Shown here in pieces: positions 43,331-54,560 of a stretch of 64,000 nt of DNA (position 1 is its first letter; the number at the start of each line of letters is the position of its first letter). The stretch lies in NCBI GenBank assembly GCA_963662175.1, contig OY759224.1, positions 32,745,489 to 32,809,488 of the forward strand, given 5' to 3'. The stretch comes from Aradus depressus (taxonomy: Eukaryota; Arthropoda; Insecta; Hemiptera; Aradidae). The notes under the pieces were generated by a model. That model made no database searches and was not told the origin of the DNA. It saw only the letters and a program-made list of their open reading frames with translations. The position numbers and the translations under genes are program-made.

Positions 43331-44440
43331 TTGGCTGGATGGAAAATCAATAGTTGTCGCAGGATTTTTTTATTTTTATTTTTGGAATCTGGATGTCGGA
43401 AAACATGAAATTCCGTTGAAAACTCAGCATCGAATTTTATACCGATTACATAACTTCCCCTATACTTCGTATAGCTGAGGAAGAAAAATGTTATGTCGAT
43501 AACTTACGATAGAATAAACATGAAATTTTGTTGTCCTTAGAGGGTTCTGGATACACATACATAAATTCGTGAGGTAAAGGGTACTATGTCCATTTTCTTA
43601 TGAAATGTAGTTGGCACCATATACATTTTTCGCTCTCTATAATGGTATAAAGCACTACATCCTATTATTATAAATAAATAGCGAAAATTTCATAGAGCAA
43701 TTCTTATTATTAGCGAAGAAACCTGAAAATAAAGTTGAAAAAAATCAAAAACTTGTTTTCTTGAAAAATTAAATTTTTGTGACTTGGTGTCCTTTACCGC
43801 CGGGGTACAGATATAGTTCATAGGCACACAGACAGACAGAATGGTTTTTTTTTTTTTTTTTTTTTTTTCAATTTTCGTAATTAAGAGGTCGGAAAACATA
43901 AAACCCTGCATAGATTTTTGACCGATTTGGCTGAAAATTGATAGGTGTTTTCCTTTTGGGGTTTTGACCATACATATAAAATTTCGTGTCGATACATTCA
44001 TTACTTCCCAAGTTATTGGGGTTTTTACGTTGGTCTCTCTTTTGATCTCCCTATTCCCATCTGCCGAATCCGCTGAAAAAATAATTGTTGACCTTATGAA
44101 GTTTCAATTATACATAATAAATTTTGAGTCAAAAGATTATTAACGACAGCAGTTATTAAAATGTTTGGTTATGTCTAATCCCCCACTTCCTTTCGATTAA
44201 TTTGGCTGAAATTCAATGCATGTCATCCTTAGAGGGTTCTGGGTATGTATAAAATGTCGCATGGAAACATTCATTCTATCGAGAGTTATCGTTTTCACTC
44301 ACATACATTTTTATTTTCTTCATTTTGAGATCTTTTGGGGTCGGAGGAAAACATGAAATTCCGGTGAAAACTCTACATCGAATTTCTTAGACTTATTACA
44401 TAACTTCCCCCATACTTCGTATAGTTGAGAAAGTAAAATT
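43331..44440 (-). repeat. Family B, long composite copy
   Basis: Minus strand. Includes two family B 5' ends, each ending acttcccc-atacttcgtatag (43450-43480 and 44405-44425), with several modules between. A T-run of 24 lies at about 43845-43868. Probably two overlapping copies in tandem. Confidence 0.75.
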
Positions 44441-44985
44441 TCATTTTTGGGTACAATTTATTATATATAAGATAAAAGTCTTAAGTCCTTGTAAATATGT
44501 TAGGAAATAATTGTTAATATTTTATTATTAGCTGTTTTAATTATCAAAGTCAATCGGTTTTGTGGTTTTTATTTTGTTTATTTATAAGTTTGAGGTAGAA
44601 AAATAATTGTATTGACCCTGACCCAAACCAACATAAGGAAAGGAGCCATGTCCTCAGGGAACATTTAGCTATAGTAGCGCTCCACTCGCATTATATAACA
44701 TTTCGGTACTGTACACGAGTTTTGGAATATTGCATTTTTTTTATTTTATTATTTTTTAAAAATAAATATCAAAAAATAGCTCTGTTAAAACTTGATTATT
44801 TAAAAATTATTATAAAGGAAAATAACTCCAATATTTGTTATAAGAAAAACCTTGAAGAATTCCTAGAATTATAGCACTAAGGTTGGTTCAAGGTCATGTC
44901 TGGCCACACTATCCTACTGAAATATAGATGGAACATTAGCGAAATATATGTAAACCTTTATTCAGTGTGATCATTTAAAAAATGT
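44441..44985. other. No gene recognised
   Basis: AT-rich. Short frames only. Confidence 0.4.
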
Positions 44986-44989
44986 AAAA

Positions 44990-46360
44990 TAAAATAAATA
45001 TAAAAATAATAATTTAATTAATAATAAATAAACAAATAATAAATATTAAAACATTTCCTATAGAAATTATAGCTGGTCTTCTACTAAATGTTGATTTCTA
45101 CAGTAGTTTCCGAAAAGGGCACTAAAAAAAATATAGAATGTTCAAGACGTGCAATTTTGAAGAAAGTAGTAATTAAAAAATTTCAACTAATAATTATTTC
45201 AATGGGATTTCTTCTAAATTTACTAAAGAGATGCCATCTTGTTTTTCTAAATTTTCAAAAATGTTCAATCCAATCTAAAGGTATAATCTTACTGGGTTCA
45301 CAGAAGAAAATTAATAGCATATGATACCAACTCTCTTCCCGTGACATCGCACGTGCCGAGAACCAGTATAAAAACTTCCCCAATTTAACATGATTGGCCC
45401 GTGATGGTAGTTCACCTTTAAGCTACTAGGTGGAACTACCATCACGTCACTGTCCCCAAACCTTTTAGGCCCCTGGCGAGCGCGGGTGCTGTCCGGGGGC
45501 TGTTGAGCGGTTGGGAATCCGTGCTAGAGGGCCCCTAGGGTCAGCTGACGCCTGACCCTACCCCTGATCGGCTCCCACTCCCTCAGCAGCTCTGGGTTAA
45601 GGGGCCGCTAGTTGGAACTTTTGATACCATTGGTCCAACTAGTGTGCCCTGCCCAGCTCGCTCGGGGTTCGACATATATGCAAGAAATAGAAGCAGAAGC
45701 AGAGTACGGAGGACAACGCCAGTGGAAGCCAAGGGAGTCATCTCAACATCCCCCCACGCCTTCCGGGGTATTTTTGGGTGGCGGGCTCTGCTAGCCGGTT
45801 CATTACTCTACCCTTCTACATCACATAGAATAAGAGAACTAATATTTGGATTTATTTGCCTTAACCTACATTATAAATAAAATTAGAATACAATAAAAAA
45901 ATCTTACAAACTAATTTCTACATCTACTTTTAATGTCTTTTTTCTGTTTTCTAGTGGCCACTATTTATAATTCTTTTATATTTTGGGAATATAAACATAT
46001 AAATAAAAGTACCTTTTCTCTTCTACGTGCTTCCAATGTTATAATTGTCACTCCAACATCTCCTCTACATCTTCTCTCACTCAGTCTGGCCCACTACACC
46101 TCAACCCTAAAAACACTTGTCTCTCTAGACTGTCGACTTCCACAACACAACTTAGACTGTTTCACACTATTTAAAATAGCTGATGGTCGTCTTTTGTTCT
46201 CCATTCATTGGTTGTTCACATTTCAAAATGCGAATAGGCCATCTTTGTATATTTATTCACTATTTAAGTTACTTCACTCCTAACAGCTGTTTTTATACAA
46301 ATAAATATAATTGATTTTATAATATATTAATTATTTTAATGTGTGTACATTTTTTAGATT
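44990..46360 (+). repeat. Family C repeat, long copy with GC-rich insert
   Basis: Homologous, in inverted orientation, to 60160-60860. Shared anchors are tttctacagtagttt followed by ccgaaaagggc, gttcaagacgtgcaattttg, aagaaagt, ctacattataaa, ataaataaaagtacctt and agctgatgg-cgt. An additional stretch at about 45325-45815 is absent from the 60-kb copy. Confidence 0.75.
45325..45815. mobile_element. GC-rich insertion in family C, origin unknown
   Basis: About 490 bp, strikingly GC-rich in an AT-rich setting, missing from the related copy at 60 kb. It contains a palindromic pair, gatggtagttcacc and ggtggaactaccatc, and an open stretch YMQEIEAEAEYGGQRQWKPR. The composition resembles the 5' end of the R1-type element here, but no direct match was seen. 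Confidence 0.45.
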
Positions 46361-46369
46361 TCGTTTTCT

Positions 46370-46505
46370 TACAGCCTACTGAGCTCAAGATCGAGGGTTC
46401 GAAACCCGGCTGAGGTATAGGCTTCCTTAGGTTTCTTATCTGGGAGGTGAAAAAACCCTCGGATGGGACATAAAGCGATGGTCCCCGTGTCTGTACTTTT
46501 TGATT
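46370..46505 (+). repeat. SINE, truncated head and body
   Basis: cctactgagctcaagatcga, ggttcgaaacccggc (B box), tatctgggaggtgaaaa, ggatgggacataaagcgatg and gtcccc. The A box is lost. Confidence 0.75.
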
Positions 46506-47045
46506 ACCCCTCGTCTGTCAACTATTGATTACACTACGTAACTTTTAGTGTTTATTGCTTAATTTGATGATACTGATTATGAATATACAAGTAATTTTTC
46601 TTGAGTGTCAATATTTTGACTGTGATAATAAATTTTTCAGTTTTCTTAAAAGCTACTAATATTACATGTTTCTTTAATATAAATAGAGTCCTATAGAAGA
46701 AATCTAAGATACAATACCTCAAGAATTGGTAGGAATAAGAGCGAAAATATTGAATAACATTGAATGTTCATACAATAATTAGTGTCTTTTAAAAATGTAC
46801 ATGAGAACGGCCTTTCATCTTATGTTTCTCTGACCCCACTGCACGCCCCCATACATAGTCTCCCATCATAGCACAGTCCCAACGTCCCTGATACCTTCTT
46901 TCCAAAAAATAATTATTATGCCAAACGGTGAACAGATTTTGGAAGGGAAGCAAAAAGTTAATTGATTTGTTCTGAGATGACCTTCTGTGCATCCTCTAAT
47001 TGTACGCCTCACTGCACTGGCTTACCTTTATTGCTCTTCTCGTTA
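46506..47045. other. No gene recognised
   Basis: AT-rich. A minus-strand frame at 46992-46789 has no supporting feature. Confidence 0.4.
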
Positions 47046-47049
47046 AAAT

Positions 47050-47230
47050 GTTATCAAATACATAAATAAAACTCCTTATTTGCACAAAAGTCTGGATTTT
47101 GAAAAAAATAAAAACTGACCTTGTCAAAGATATCAATCTGTGGAAAGATCAGTCGGAGTTGCAAGACCTCGAATGCAAGGTTAAACAGTTCGTGTACATA
47201 GACCGTAACTGGTTGGGTGCATTTCGTTAT
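47050..47230 (+). other. Unidentified coding-like island
   Basis: The plus strand stays open for about 51 codons ending in a stop: KVWILKKIKTDLVKDINLWK, then DQSELQDLECKVKQFVYIDR and NWLGAFRYYIA-stop. It lacks an ATG near its start and could be a last exon or a dead gene piece. The minus strand is open too (VYVHELFNLAFEVLQLRLIF, then PQIDIFDK followed by GTCAGT). I recognise neither peptide. The plus-strand reading has the more protein-like composition. Confidence 0.3.
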
Positions 47231-47257
47231 TATATTGCATAGAAAACCGAAAAATCA

Positions 47258-47440
47258 CCGGTTACACTTCGAACCCGCGATCTTGAGCTCAGTAAGCAAG
47301 CACGCATACCACTGAGCTACCGGCTCCCTCTTTGTATTTATTACTTTAGGTGCATCTCTCCAAGCAAATTAGAAAGGACAGGCTATAATTATAATAATTT
47401 TTATTTCCGTTAAACATGGAATCACATATAACTTGGTAAT
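47258..47440 (-). repeat. SINE head with leader and adjoining tail
   Basis: Minus strand: B box region (ttcgaacccgcgatcttgag on plus), A box side (accactgagctaccggc), then the leader (tactttaggtgcatctctc, agcaaattagaaaggacagg). Beyond this comes tttatttccgttaaac, also seen at 19650 and 61060. Confidence 0.8.
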
Positions 47441-47760
47441 ATGATACATCATAAGAATATTTACAGTAAATATCTTATAATATAGGTATATAAATAGATA
47501 TTAACCTTATTAAAGTCTGTCACACATGGATTAGAATTAACAATACTACTAAAAAATAAAAATAAATGAATAAATAAATACTTGAAATATGAGTACAAAA
47601 ATAATAATACTATACAGTCGATAAATTATATAATAAATACAGTCGATTTTTTTTTTATATAGCTTTCTTCCCAGAAAAATTAAGTGAAGTCCGTCGATAT
47701 ATTCATTCTGTCAGAAGTACTGAGGTATCGTGTCCACAGAAAATGAAATGAAAAGAAAAG
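47441..47760. other. AT-rich, nothing recognised
   Basis: Tandem-like aaataaat runs and no coding signal. Confidence 0.35.
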
Positions 47761-47764
47761 AAAT

Positions 47765-48250
47765 GTTATTATTCTGGGACCGAGGTCCCCTAAGAATAAA
47801 TACATACAGAGTATAGGAAGGAACAATGAGAAATAGTATCAGTAGGTACGAAGAAATAGATAAATAGATGAATAAATTAGTGGTACATTGGAGAAGAACT
47901 AGACTATTATAAATATTGATAAACAAAAGATTAACATGAAAAAAGAGAAATTAACAGCCTCATTATGGTGTAAAAAAAATAAATAAAACACTCTATATAA
48001 ATACAAGAGAATATTAAAAAAAAAAGGAAATCTATAAAAATAAGAAAAAAATAAAATATATAATAAATAATCGACAGAGCAAAATACTATGATGGTTGAT
48101 TATAAAAGAGAAGGAAGGATGCCCAGCCAAGTTTGAAATAAAATTAATTTTATTTTGAAATAAAATAAGATAAAATAAAAAATAAATAAATGCATGATAA
48201 AAATTTATAAATGTGTAAAATGAACAAAAAAGAAATAATATTGATTATGA
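47765..48250 (-). repeat. CR1/L2-like 3' untranslated tail, second copy
   Basis: Left end gggaccgaggtcccctaaga with atacatacagagtata matches 210-300. Right part gagaaggaaggatgcccagc with aagtttgaaataaaattaat matches 1120-1165. Coding sequence is absent. Confidence 0.5.
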
Positions 48251-48339
48251 TCGAATAATTTAGGAAATCTGATTAAAAAATATAATAAAACAGAATAACA
48301 AAAAAAAAAAAGAGAAAACAAAAATAACACACATATCGT

Positions 48340-49052
48340 TAAATTTTTTTTTTTGCAAACAACATCAAATTTTGAATGATTACATAACATTTTCAATACT
48401 TCTATAGCTGACGAAGTAAAAACTAAAATACTATACACGATAACTCACTATGTAATGAACATATCGACATGAAATTTTATATGGGAATCCAAAAGCCAGT
48501 AAAATCGACACTTATCGATTTTGAGTCAAATCAGGTTGACAGCTAATGGAGAGTGTCTAACTGTTTCGAACAATACAGAATAGTACTGTTATATTATCTA
48601 AACGGTACAGTGGGACCATGACTCCTCAATAGTCTTGTACCGTTTCAACGTCTCACAAAACTGTCAACCATCCTTCCACAATTTGTAATAACATTATTCA
48701 ATTATTTAAACTATTGTACATTTTCCCTTCGAATATCTTACTTGTCAAATTTCAACGAAATAACCCCCTGATTCACAGAATGAAAAAAAAAAAAAAAAAA
48801 AAAAAGAATATCGGTGAATCATTGGCAGTGTCATTACATTTGGAGCTCCTGAATCCTCTGAGCTAATTTCGTGTCGCTAAATTCATTACTTCGGCAGTTA
48901 TTAGGGTTTTTGAATTGAGCATCCATCCCCTGAACCCCCCGCACTTAGAAGTCGCTGAAATTTGACAGGTTATGTCTTTATTGAGTTTTGACTTCAAATA
49001 TGAAATTTCATGTCGTTAGATTCATTACATTGGAAGTTATTAGGATTTTTAA
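48340..49052. repeat. Family B pieces left of the Harbinger insert
   Basis: A minus-strand 5' end (48360-48420), a plus-strand module (48425-48545) and a minus-strand 3' part (48805-49052) lie side by side, separated by a non-family stretch 48550-48780 and an A-run at 48782-48804. Confidence 0.65.
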
Positions 49053-49769
49053 AGGCCCATTTACACAACGTCACTTTTGATGAACATCCGTAATGAATCA
49101 TCCAAAGTGATTCATCCAAAGTGAATCATCCTTGTTTACATATTTTCATCCAGTTATGTGTTTTCACAGTGTTCCTGATAATTTCGCGTCTGTGTGCCCT
49201 CTTCGCGTATAGTGCCAGAATGTCTCGTTCGAGAAGGAACTCGAAGAGTTGTGCGTGCAGGCGTTGATTTAATTTCAAGCGGACTACTTCATGAACTGAA
49301 TGCAGGCCTAACAGCAAGTGGTCGTGCTCAAAGACGTTGGTGGGTGAAACCATGGGTTTCAAGGAGAGGAAGTGTGGGTGCCTCGTCAACACTGTTGGTA
49401 GAATGGGGAGAAGAAAATCCTGAGGTGTACAGGAACCATTTAAGAATGGACGAGAACCAATTCGCGAAATCTTTATAATAACAAGTCTGACTACAGACGG
49501 GGTTCGACTGGCATTGTGAAATACAGAACAGTGAAGAGTGAATGCAAAGAAGGGACGTTTGTTTACATTTGTCACTGCGCCTTCACTCTGGATGAATCAT
49601 CGGTTGGAGGAACGACTGTTTCATCAAAAGTTAGTAGGCGGTCAACTTCTTTCATCGTTCACTTTCGATGTTCACTCTAGAGGAATTGAAGATGAATGGC
49701 AGTTTACACTTGTCACTTTGGATGATTCTTCCAAGATGATCCTCCAAAGTGACAAATGTAAATGGGCCT
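49053..49769 (+). mobile_element. 717-bp PIF/Harbinger derivative with TIRs and TAA duplication
   Basis: The terminal inverted repeat aggcccatttaca is at the left (49053-49065) and tgtaaatgggcct at the right (49757-49769). The flanking trinucleotide TAA is at 49050-49052 and 49770-49772, the target duplication expected for PIF/Harbinger. Subterminal repeats of tcatccaaagtg type follow each end. Internally it keeps a transposase remnant. It sits inside family B, which is continuous if the element is removed. Confidence 0.92.
49194..49478 (+). pseudogene. Harbinger-like transposase N-terminal remnant
   Basis: The plus-strand frame ends RRWWVKPWVSRRGSVGASST, then LLVEWGEENPEVYRNHLRMD and ENQFAKSL-stop. 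The pattern RRWWV-PW---R---GA---L--EL---D---Y-N-LRM----F-ELL is the conserved N-terminal segment of arthropod PIF/Harbinger (HARBI1-like) transposases. The nuclease domain is gone, and the following sequence to the right end is unrelated to it. An internally deleted, non-autonomous element. Confidence 0.85.
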
Positions 49770-50320
49770 TAAGTTGAGCCCTTCTCTGAACCCCCACTTC
49801 CTTTCGATTGATTTGGCTGAAAATTTATAGGTGTTTTCCTTTTGGGATTTTGGCCATACATATAAAATTTCCTGTCGATACATTCATTACTTTCCAAGTT
49901 ATTGGGGTTTTTGCGTTGGTCTCTCCTTTGATCCCTATTCCCACCTGCCGAATCCGCTGAAAAATTAATTTTTGTCGTCCTTCTGGAGTTTTGATTATAT
50001 ATACTAAATTTTGTGTCAAAAGATTATTAACGACAGCAGTTATTAAAATGTTTGGTTATGTCTAGTCCCCCACTTCCTTTCGATTGATTTCGCTGATATT
50101 CAATGGGTGACATCATTAGAGGGTTCTGTGTACACGTATAAAATTTCGTGTGGATACATTCATTCTATCGAGAGTTATCTTGTTCACAGACAGATATTTT
50201 TATTTTCTTAATTTTTGAGATCTTTTGAGGTCGAAAAAATTAAATTCCGGTGAAAACTCGACATTGAAATTATTAGATCGATTACATAACTTTATCTATA
50301 CTTCGTATAACTTGGAGCTA
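49770..50320 (-). repeat. Family B, right of the Harbinger insert
   Basis: Resumes with gttgagcccttctctgaacc and continues through three modules to the 5' end acataactttatctatactt, then cgtataact. Together with 48805-49052 it forms one copy. Confidence 0.8.
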
Positions 50321-50454
50321 TAAAGGATCCGTTTGGGTTTATTCGTCATTATGACAGTTGTTAAATCGAAGGTAAAAGAAAAACAAATGGGAAAAAATCA
50401 AAAAATTCGAACTGAAAAAGAGGAAAGAAAAAAATATACATATTTGAATTAGAG

Positions 50455-50511
50455 GACGTCGGTGGCTGAGAGGTAGCGTGCTTGCCTACTGAGCTCAAGG
50501 TAGTGTAATAA
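50455..50511 (+). repeat. SINE head fragment
   Basis: gaggacgtcggtggctgaga replaces the usual ccggtagctcagtgg, followed by gcgtgcttgcctactgagct. Cut off before the B box. Confidence 0.65.
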
Positions 50512-50514
50512 AAG

Positions 50515-50825
50515 AGTCGTCGGTGAATCACCGACAATGTACTTCCCCAGAACGAATTAATAAATTAAATTTTCGCTTCCCCCCTAAAACCAGTCGACTG
50601 TTTGCGCTAATATTCAACAGATGACTTACATAGGGGCTCCTTAATCATCATACTAAATTTCATGTTGATCCATTCATTACATTGGCATTTATTAGAGTTT
50701 TTATGTTAAGCCTCTGCCCTAATCCCCCCTTCCATTTGGTCGATTTGGTTGAAAAACGCGTCGTTATATGGTTCTGAATTCACATATAAAATTTCGTATC
50801 GATACATTCATTCTATCGGGAGTGC
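50515..50825 (-). repeat. Family B copy
   Basis: Minus strand: gtcggtgaatcaccgacaat, gtacttccccagaacgaatt, aaaccagtcgactgtttgcg, and two modules ending attcattctatcgggagtg, where a SINE begins. Confidence 0.8.
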
Positions 50826-51178
50826 CTCATGCCCGGGCATTAACTATCATATCTGAGAGTGCTCTTTCATCACTCTGGTGGACATGAGCCCGACTCTACT
50901 ATGGAAGTCCTAAATTTTGTCTACCTTTTTTATTCACCTAGGGTACGGGTCTTTAACGAATACTTAACATCACACAGGCTCGGGAGCATCGCTTGACGTC
51001 CCATCCGAAGTACGGCGTGCTTAAGTTTATTTTACCTCCCAAATAAACTAAACTAAGGGACTTCGGGTTTTCGAACCCGCGATCTTCAGCTCACTAAGCA
51101 AGCACGCATACCACTGAGCTACCGGCTCCCTCTTTGTATTTAATACTTTAGGTGCATCTCTTCAGCAAATAGAGGTCG
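50826..51178 (-). repeat. Complete SINE copy with leader, minus strand
   Basis: From the 3' end (tcatgcccgggcattaacta) through cactctggtggacatgagcc, agggtacgggtctttaacga, acacaggctcgggagcatcg, cgtcccatccgaagtacggc, the B box (ttcgaacccgcgatc), the A box (ccactgagctaccggc) and the leader (tttaggtgcatctcttcagc). With 19675-20058 it defines the family. Confidence 0.9.
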
Positions 51179-51720
51179 GAACTTTATCGAATTTTTGTTC
51201 GATTATATAACATGACGGGATAGTAAAATTATACTATTCAGTAAAACGGAATATTCCAGAGAACCCCGATTGTATCTCTTGGGATTCTCTTGCTAACATT
51301 AAGTGCGTGTTGTTAACCTGTGGGATGCGGTACATGTGTTTCCACCTCTACAATTAGGTTCTCCTTCCCGTCGTCCGGTGTCTGAAGGTCGCCCTAGCTC
51401 TGGGCTTCCCAGAGGGGATAGACCCAGAAGGAAGTGACACGGACTTGGGAGGTCGAGGATATCTTGGTTGAACTCCGTGTGAAACACACCGTCCGCCTCC
51501 TTATTGTACCTAGTGCTAAATTATCATTTAACTCTCTACGTAATGTTTTCCAAATGACGTCAATAAGTTCATTGAAAAAAAAAAAAAATAGGAAAAAAAT
51601 AATATATATGTGGCGTTAGTTACATAATCTGCTCCTAGATGTGTACACTTCCTTGAATTTTTCTTATGCTCCAGGAACTCTAGGAATTGTGGGATAAACT
51701 TGTAGAAGGCTGTGTAGAAG
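51179..51720. other. Unassigned, partly GC-balanced
   Basis: 51290-51500 is richer in G/C than its surroundings and could be a piece of a retroelement ORF (minus strand: GSIPSGKPRARATFRHR), but no diagnostic motif is present. Confidence 0.3.
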
Positions 51721-51724
51721 TTGC

Positions 51725-51960
51725 GTCTTCAAACCGCATATAAGAAAGTCGTCGATGAATCACCAGAAATGTACTTCCCCAGCACGAAATAATCAATTCA
51801 GTTTACTATTCAGCTCTATCTTCAAAACTCAATCAAACGCTTATAATTTGGTGTCGACACATTCATTACAACGGTAGAACTCCTCTAATCTCCCTCGGAA
51901 ATCATGCAATTCCTAACCGATTACCTAATTTTCCATATATTTCGTAAGAGAAGAAAAAAC
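51725..51960 (-). repeat. Family B copy, short
   Basis: gtcgtcgatgaatcaccaga, aatgtacttccccagcacga, a module with gtgtcgacacattcattaca, and a 5' end (ttccatatatttcgtaagag). Confidence 0.7.
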
Positions 51961-52121
51961 TTCGAAAAAAAAATCGAATTATTTAAAAAAAATATTGTCT
52001 GTTACACAAAATATATGGGATTTCGGTATTGCTAACATCTTCAGCAACGATTTAACAAATACTACACAAATACTAAATACTAATACCGAATGTACTCTTA
52101 TATATTTTATATTTTTTGTGA

Positions 52122-52127
<6 letters not shown>

Positions 52128-52220
<93 letters not shown>

Positions 52221-52226
52221 TATATG
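52128..52226. repeat. (AT)n microsatellite
   Basis: An almost pure alternating A/T run of about 95 bases. The two 74-91 codon frames over it are artefacts of the repeat. Confidence 0.97.
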
Positions 52227-52349
52227 TATGTATATATTTTAAACGTACTTTTTACTTTCTTTATTATTAAGTGTTTCACAATATCTCTCCAAAACATGAA
52301 AGGAATTAATAATCTTTGAGGTTTAACGAACTAAAAATTAATTGTAAAT

Positions 52350-52455
52350 ACAGAGGGCGCCGCTCAGTGGTGTAAGCGTCCTTGTTTACTGAGCTCAAAA
52401 TAGTGGGTTCGAAACCCGGCCGAGGCTCATAGTTTATTTCATATGGGAGGTAATC
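52350..52455 (+). repeat. SINE head copy
   Basis: ccgctcagtggtgtaagcgt, cttgtttactgagctcaaaa and ggttcgaaacccggccgagg (B box intact), then catatgggaggtaat. The body is missing. Confidence 0.8.
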
Positions 52456-52615
52456 TCTGTTGAGGATGGATTAACAACTATTACATTCTAATTATTTAAA
52501 TCCCATATTTTCAAGTTTTCTTTATAAATTAAAATTTAGTAGTCTAAATTAATTTTTTTATCCATTAAATATGCTTATGGTGCACGTCATTCGAAATCAT
52601 GAAATTGTCAAATAG
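52456..52615. other. Unassigned AT-rich spacer
   Basis: Nothing recognised between two SINE fragments of opposite orientation. Confidence 0.35.
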
Positions 52616-52775
52616 TTATTATGACTTATGGCTTTAACTAGAGGTCATATCGCCTACTACCAGAGCGCTCTTTCGTCACTCTGGTGGATATGAGTCCGAC
52701 TCTACTATGAGAGAAATACATTTTGCCTACCTAGATTTACTCACCTGGGGTAGGGGTCTTTAACGATTACCTGAA
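52616..52775 (-). repeat. SINE body fragment
   Basis: gaggtcatatcgcctactac, cagagcgctctttcgtcact, gtccgactctactatgagag and ggggtaggggtctttaacga. Head missing. Confidence 0.8.
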
Positions 52776-53039
52776 TTATCAAATATATTTCAGAACATTA
52801 TAATTAGTAAATGTGTATTAATTAATAATTGAATACAATGTTCACGTACGGAACCTTCCAGTGTGTGATCGCATGATAGTGTTCTGTAAGTTTTGGTACT
52901 GGTCAGTGATCTTAGTGACCAGTAACCTTGCGGAGTTTCCATAGAGATGACGTCATCATAGTCTAACTCATATGATAATTGTGGGGTGCAGGTAAACCGT
53001 GAAGATTTATCTCTCTTTGAGAGAATCAAGATCAGGTTA

Positions 53040-53162
53040 GTTAGTTATTGTGACTCATGCCGGGGCTTTAACTACAAGATCATATCGCCTACTACCAGAG
53101 CGCTCTTTCTTCACTCTGATGGACATGCGCCCGATTCTACTATGGGAGTCCTAAAGTTTTAT
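53040..53162 (-). repeat. SINE body 3' part
   Basis: ttattgtgactcatgccggg, gctttaactacaagatcat, tcgcctactaccagagcgct and gactctactatggg-like text. Confidence 0.8.
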
Positions 53163-53164
53163 TA

Positions 53165-53640
53165 TTTTTATGTAAAGGTTTTGGTGGTTGTCTAAGAGGG
53201 AGGGTTCGACGTGCAGATATCCAGGTCGCTCCCATCCGATGACATCCGTCCTCCAATAGTCGGAAACAATTGATGAACAAGCTGCAGGTAGTTAAGTAAC
53301 GGAACTTTGTTACAGGTAGCCAGTTGTAAATAAGTAACGACCTTCCTTTATGACATCCTGGAGTCCTCTGTTGATTGTACAGATAGTACAGTTGCCAAAG
53401 GTTCCAACAGAAAGCAACAGTGGTCGCAGACTGCTGTGGAGGGGGGAACCTGTATAGCGGGGACGACCGGCTTAATACGTCACTACTGTCCTGGGGTGCA
53501 GCTGGTTTGTCGGAACCACTGTAGTGGCACGGTGAAAGCGTTGTCTCCCGATGGATGTAAAGAGACATCAACGAGTGTAAGCTTGCGTTTACATCGGTAT
53601 CTCACGTTTTTCGCCCTCCTGAATCAAGAAATATAATTAT
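53165..53640 (-). other. Unrecognised GC-balanced block with a 143-codon minus frame
   Basis: The minus strand is open from 53571 to 53140, the longest frame here without a family assignment, rich in Ser, Pro and Arg with several Cys. It runs into SINE sequence at its C-terminus, so it is not an intact host protein. It may be an old transposon segment or chance in GC-balanced DNA. Confidence 0.25.
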
Positions 53641-53656
53641 AATAATTTTATTCAAA

Positions 53657-53861
53657 TCGGTCAGTGGTTACTACAAGGGTAGTGGATAAGTTGGTCAGTG
53701 GTTACTACAAGGGTAGTGGATAAGTCGGTCAGTGGTTACTACAAGGGTAGTGGATAAGTCGGTCAGTGGTTACTACAAGGGTAGTGGATAAGTCGGTCAG
53801 TGGTTACTACAAGGGTAGTGGATAAGTCGGTCAGTGGTTACTACAAGGGTAGTGGATAAGT
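53657..53861 (+). repeat. Minisatellite, six units of 34 bp
   Basis: tcagtggttactacaagggt starts at 53661, 53695, 53729, 53763, 53797 and 53831, exactly 34 bp apart. Each unit ends agtggataagtcgg. The units are almost identical, which suggests recent expansion. Confidence 0.97.
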
Positions 53862-53927
53862 ATCCTGCACTTCATAGTAGTATAACAATGCGGTGAAATA
53901 TGACTGAAGCGTTTAAATATGAGGTCC

Positions 53928-54002
53928 GCCTTTTACCAGGGCGCTTTTTCGTCCCATCCGAAGGACGTCATGCTCAAGGTTGTTTTCATCTCCCAGAAGA
54001 AA
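53928..54002 (-). repeat. SINE fragment with internal deletion
   Basis: accagggcgctttttcgtcc joins directly to catccgaaggacgtcatgct. The middle of the body is deleted between two copies of cgtc, a deletion at short homology. Confidence 0.7.
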
Positions 54003-54094
54003 AACTGAACGACTTCCGCCGGGTTTTGATTCGACGCTATTAAAATCTATTCTCTTCTTGATATCTCCAGGCCCTAGTTGCATTATTTTTTTTC

Positions 54095-54560
54095 ACGAAA
54101 ATCGATCATTGTGGACGGGATGTGAAATTGCGCCCAAAAGTATGATTAAAACAATACCTATCGTGCTGTGCATTTAAAAAAAAAAAAAAAAACAGACGGA
54201 CAGACACACTCAAAAGAAAGGTTTCTTACATTTTGGAATCAGGGGGTCGGAAAATATGAAATTCCGTTGAAAAATCAACATCGATATTCCGACAGATTAC
54301 ATAACTGCTCCTATATTTCGTTATGCAAGTTAAGTAAAATTGTGTGTGTCTGTGAACTCGACATCTCCCCACAGAATGAATATAATGACAAGAAATTTGA
54401 TTCAGAAGTTTCTGAGTGATTTTTCAACCAAATCGGTAATTTTTTTTTTTTTTGAGAGAGAGGGAAAGCAAGAACTTACTTTATTAATTCGTGCTGGGGA
54501 AGTACATTACGGTGGCTTTATGGCTACGGTGAAAATGTTAGAACTTGACCGTCAATAAAT
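54095..54560. repeat. Two family B pieces, minus then plus
   Basis: 54095-54325 ends with the 5' terminus on the minus strand (attacataactgctcctata). 54335-54560 is plus (gtgtgtctgtgaactcgac ... gctggggaagtacattacgg). They meet 5' end to 5' end. Confidence 0.65.

Noticed and set aside
52073..52297. ORFs of Ile-Tyr repeats
   Set aside because: Translation of an (AT)n microsatellite.
53140..53571. 143-codon minus ORF as a host gene
   Set aside because: It runs into SINE sequence at its 3' end, shows no domain, and has no matching splice sites.
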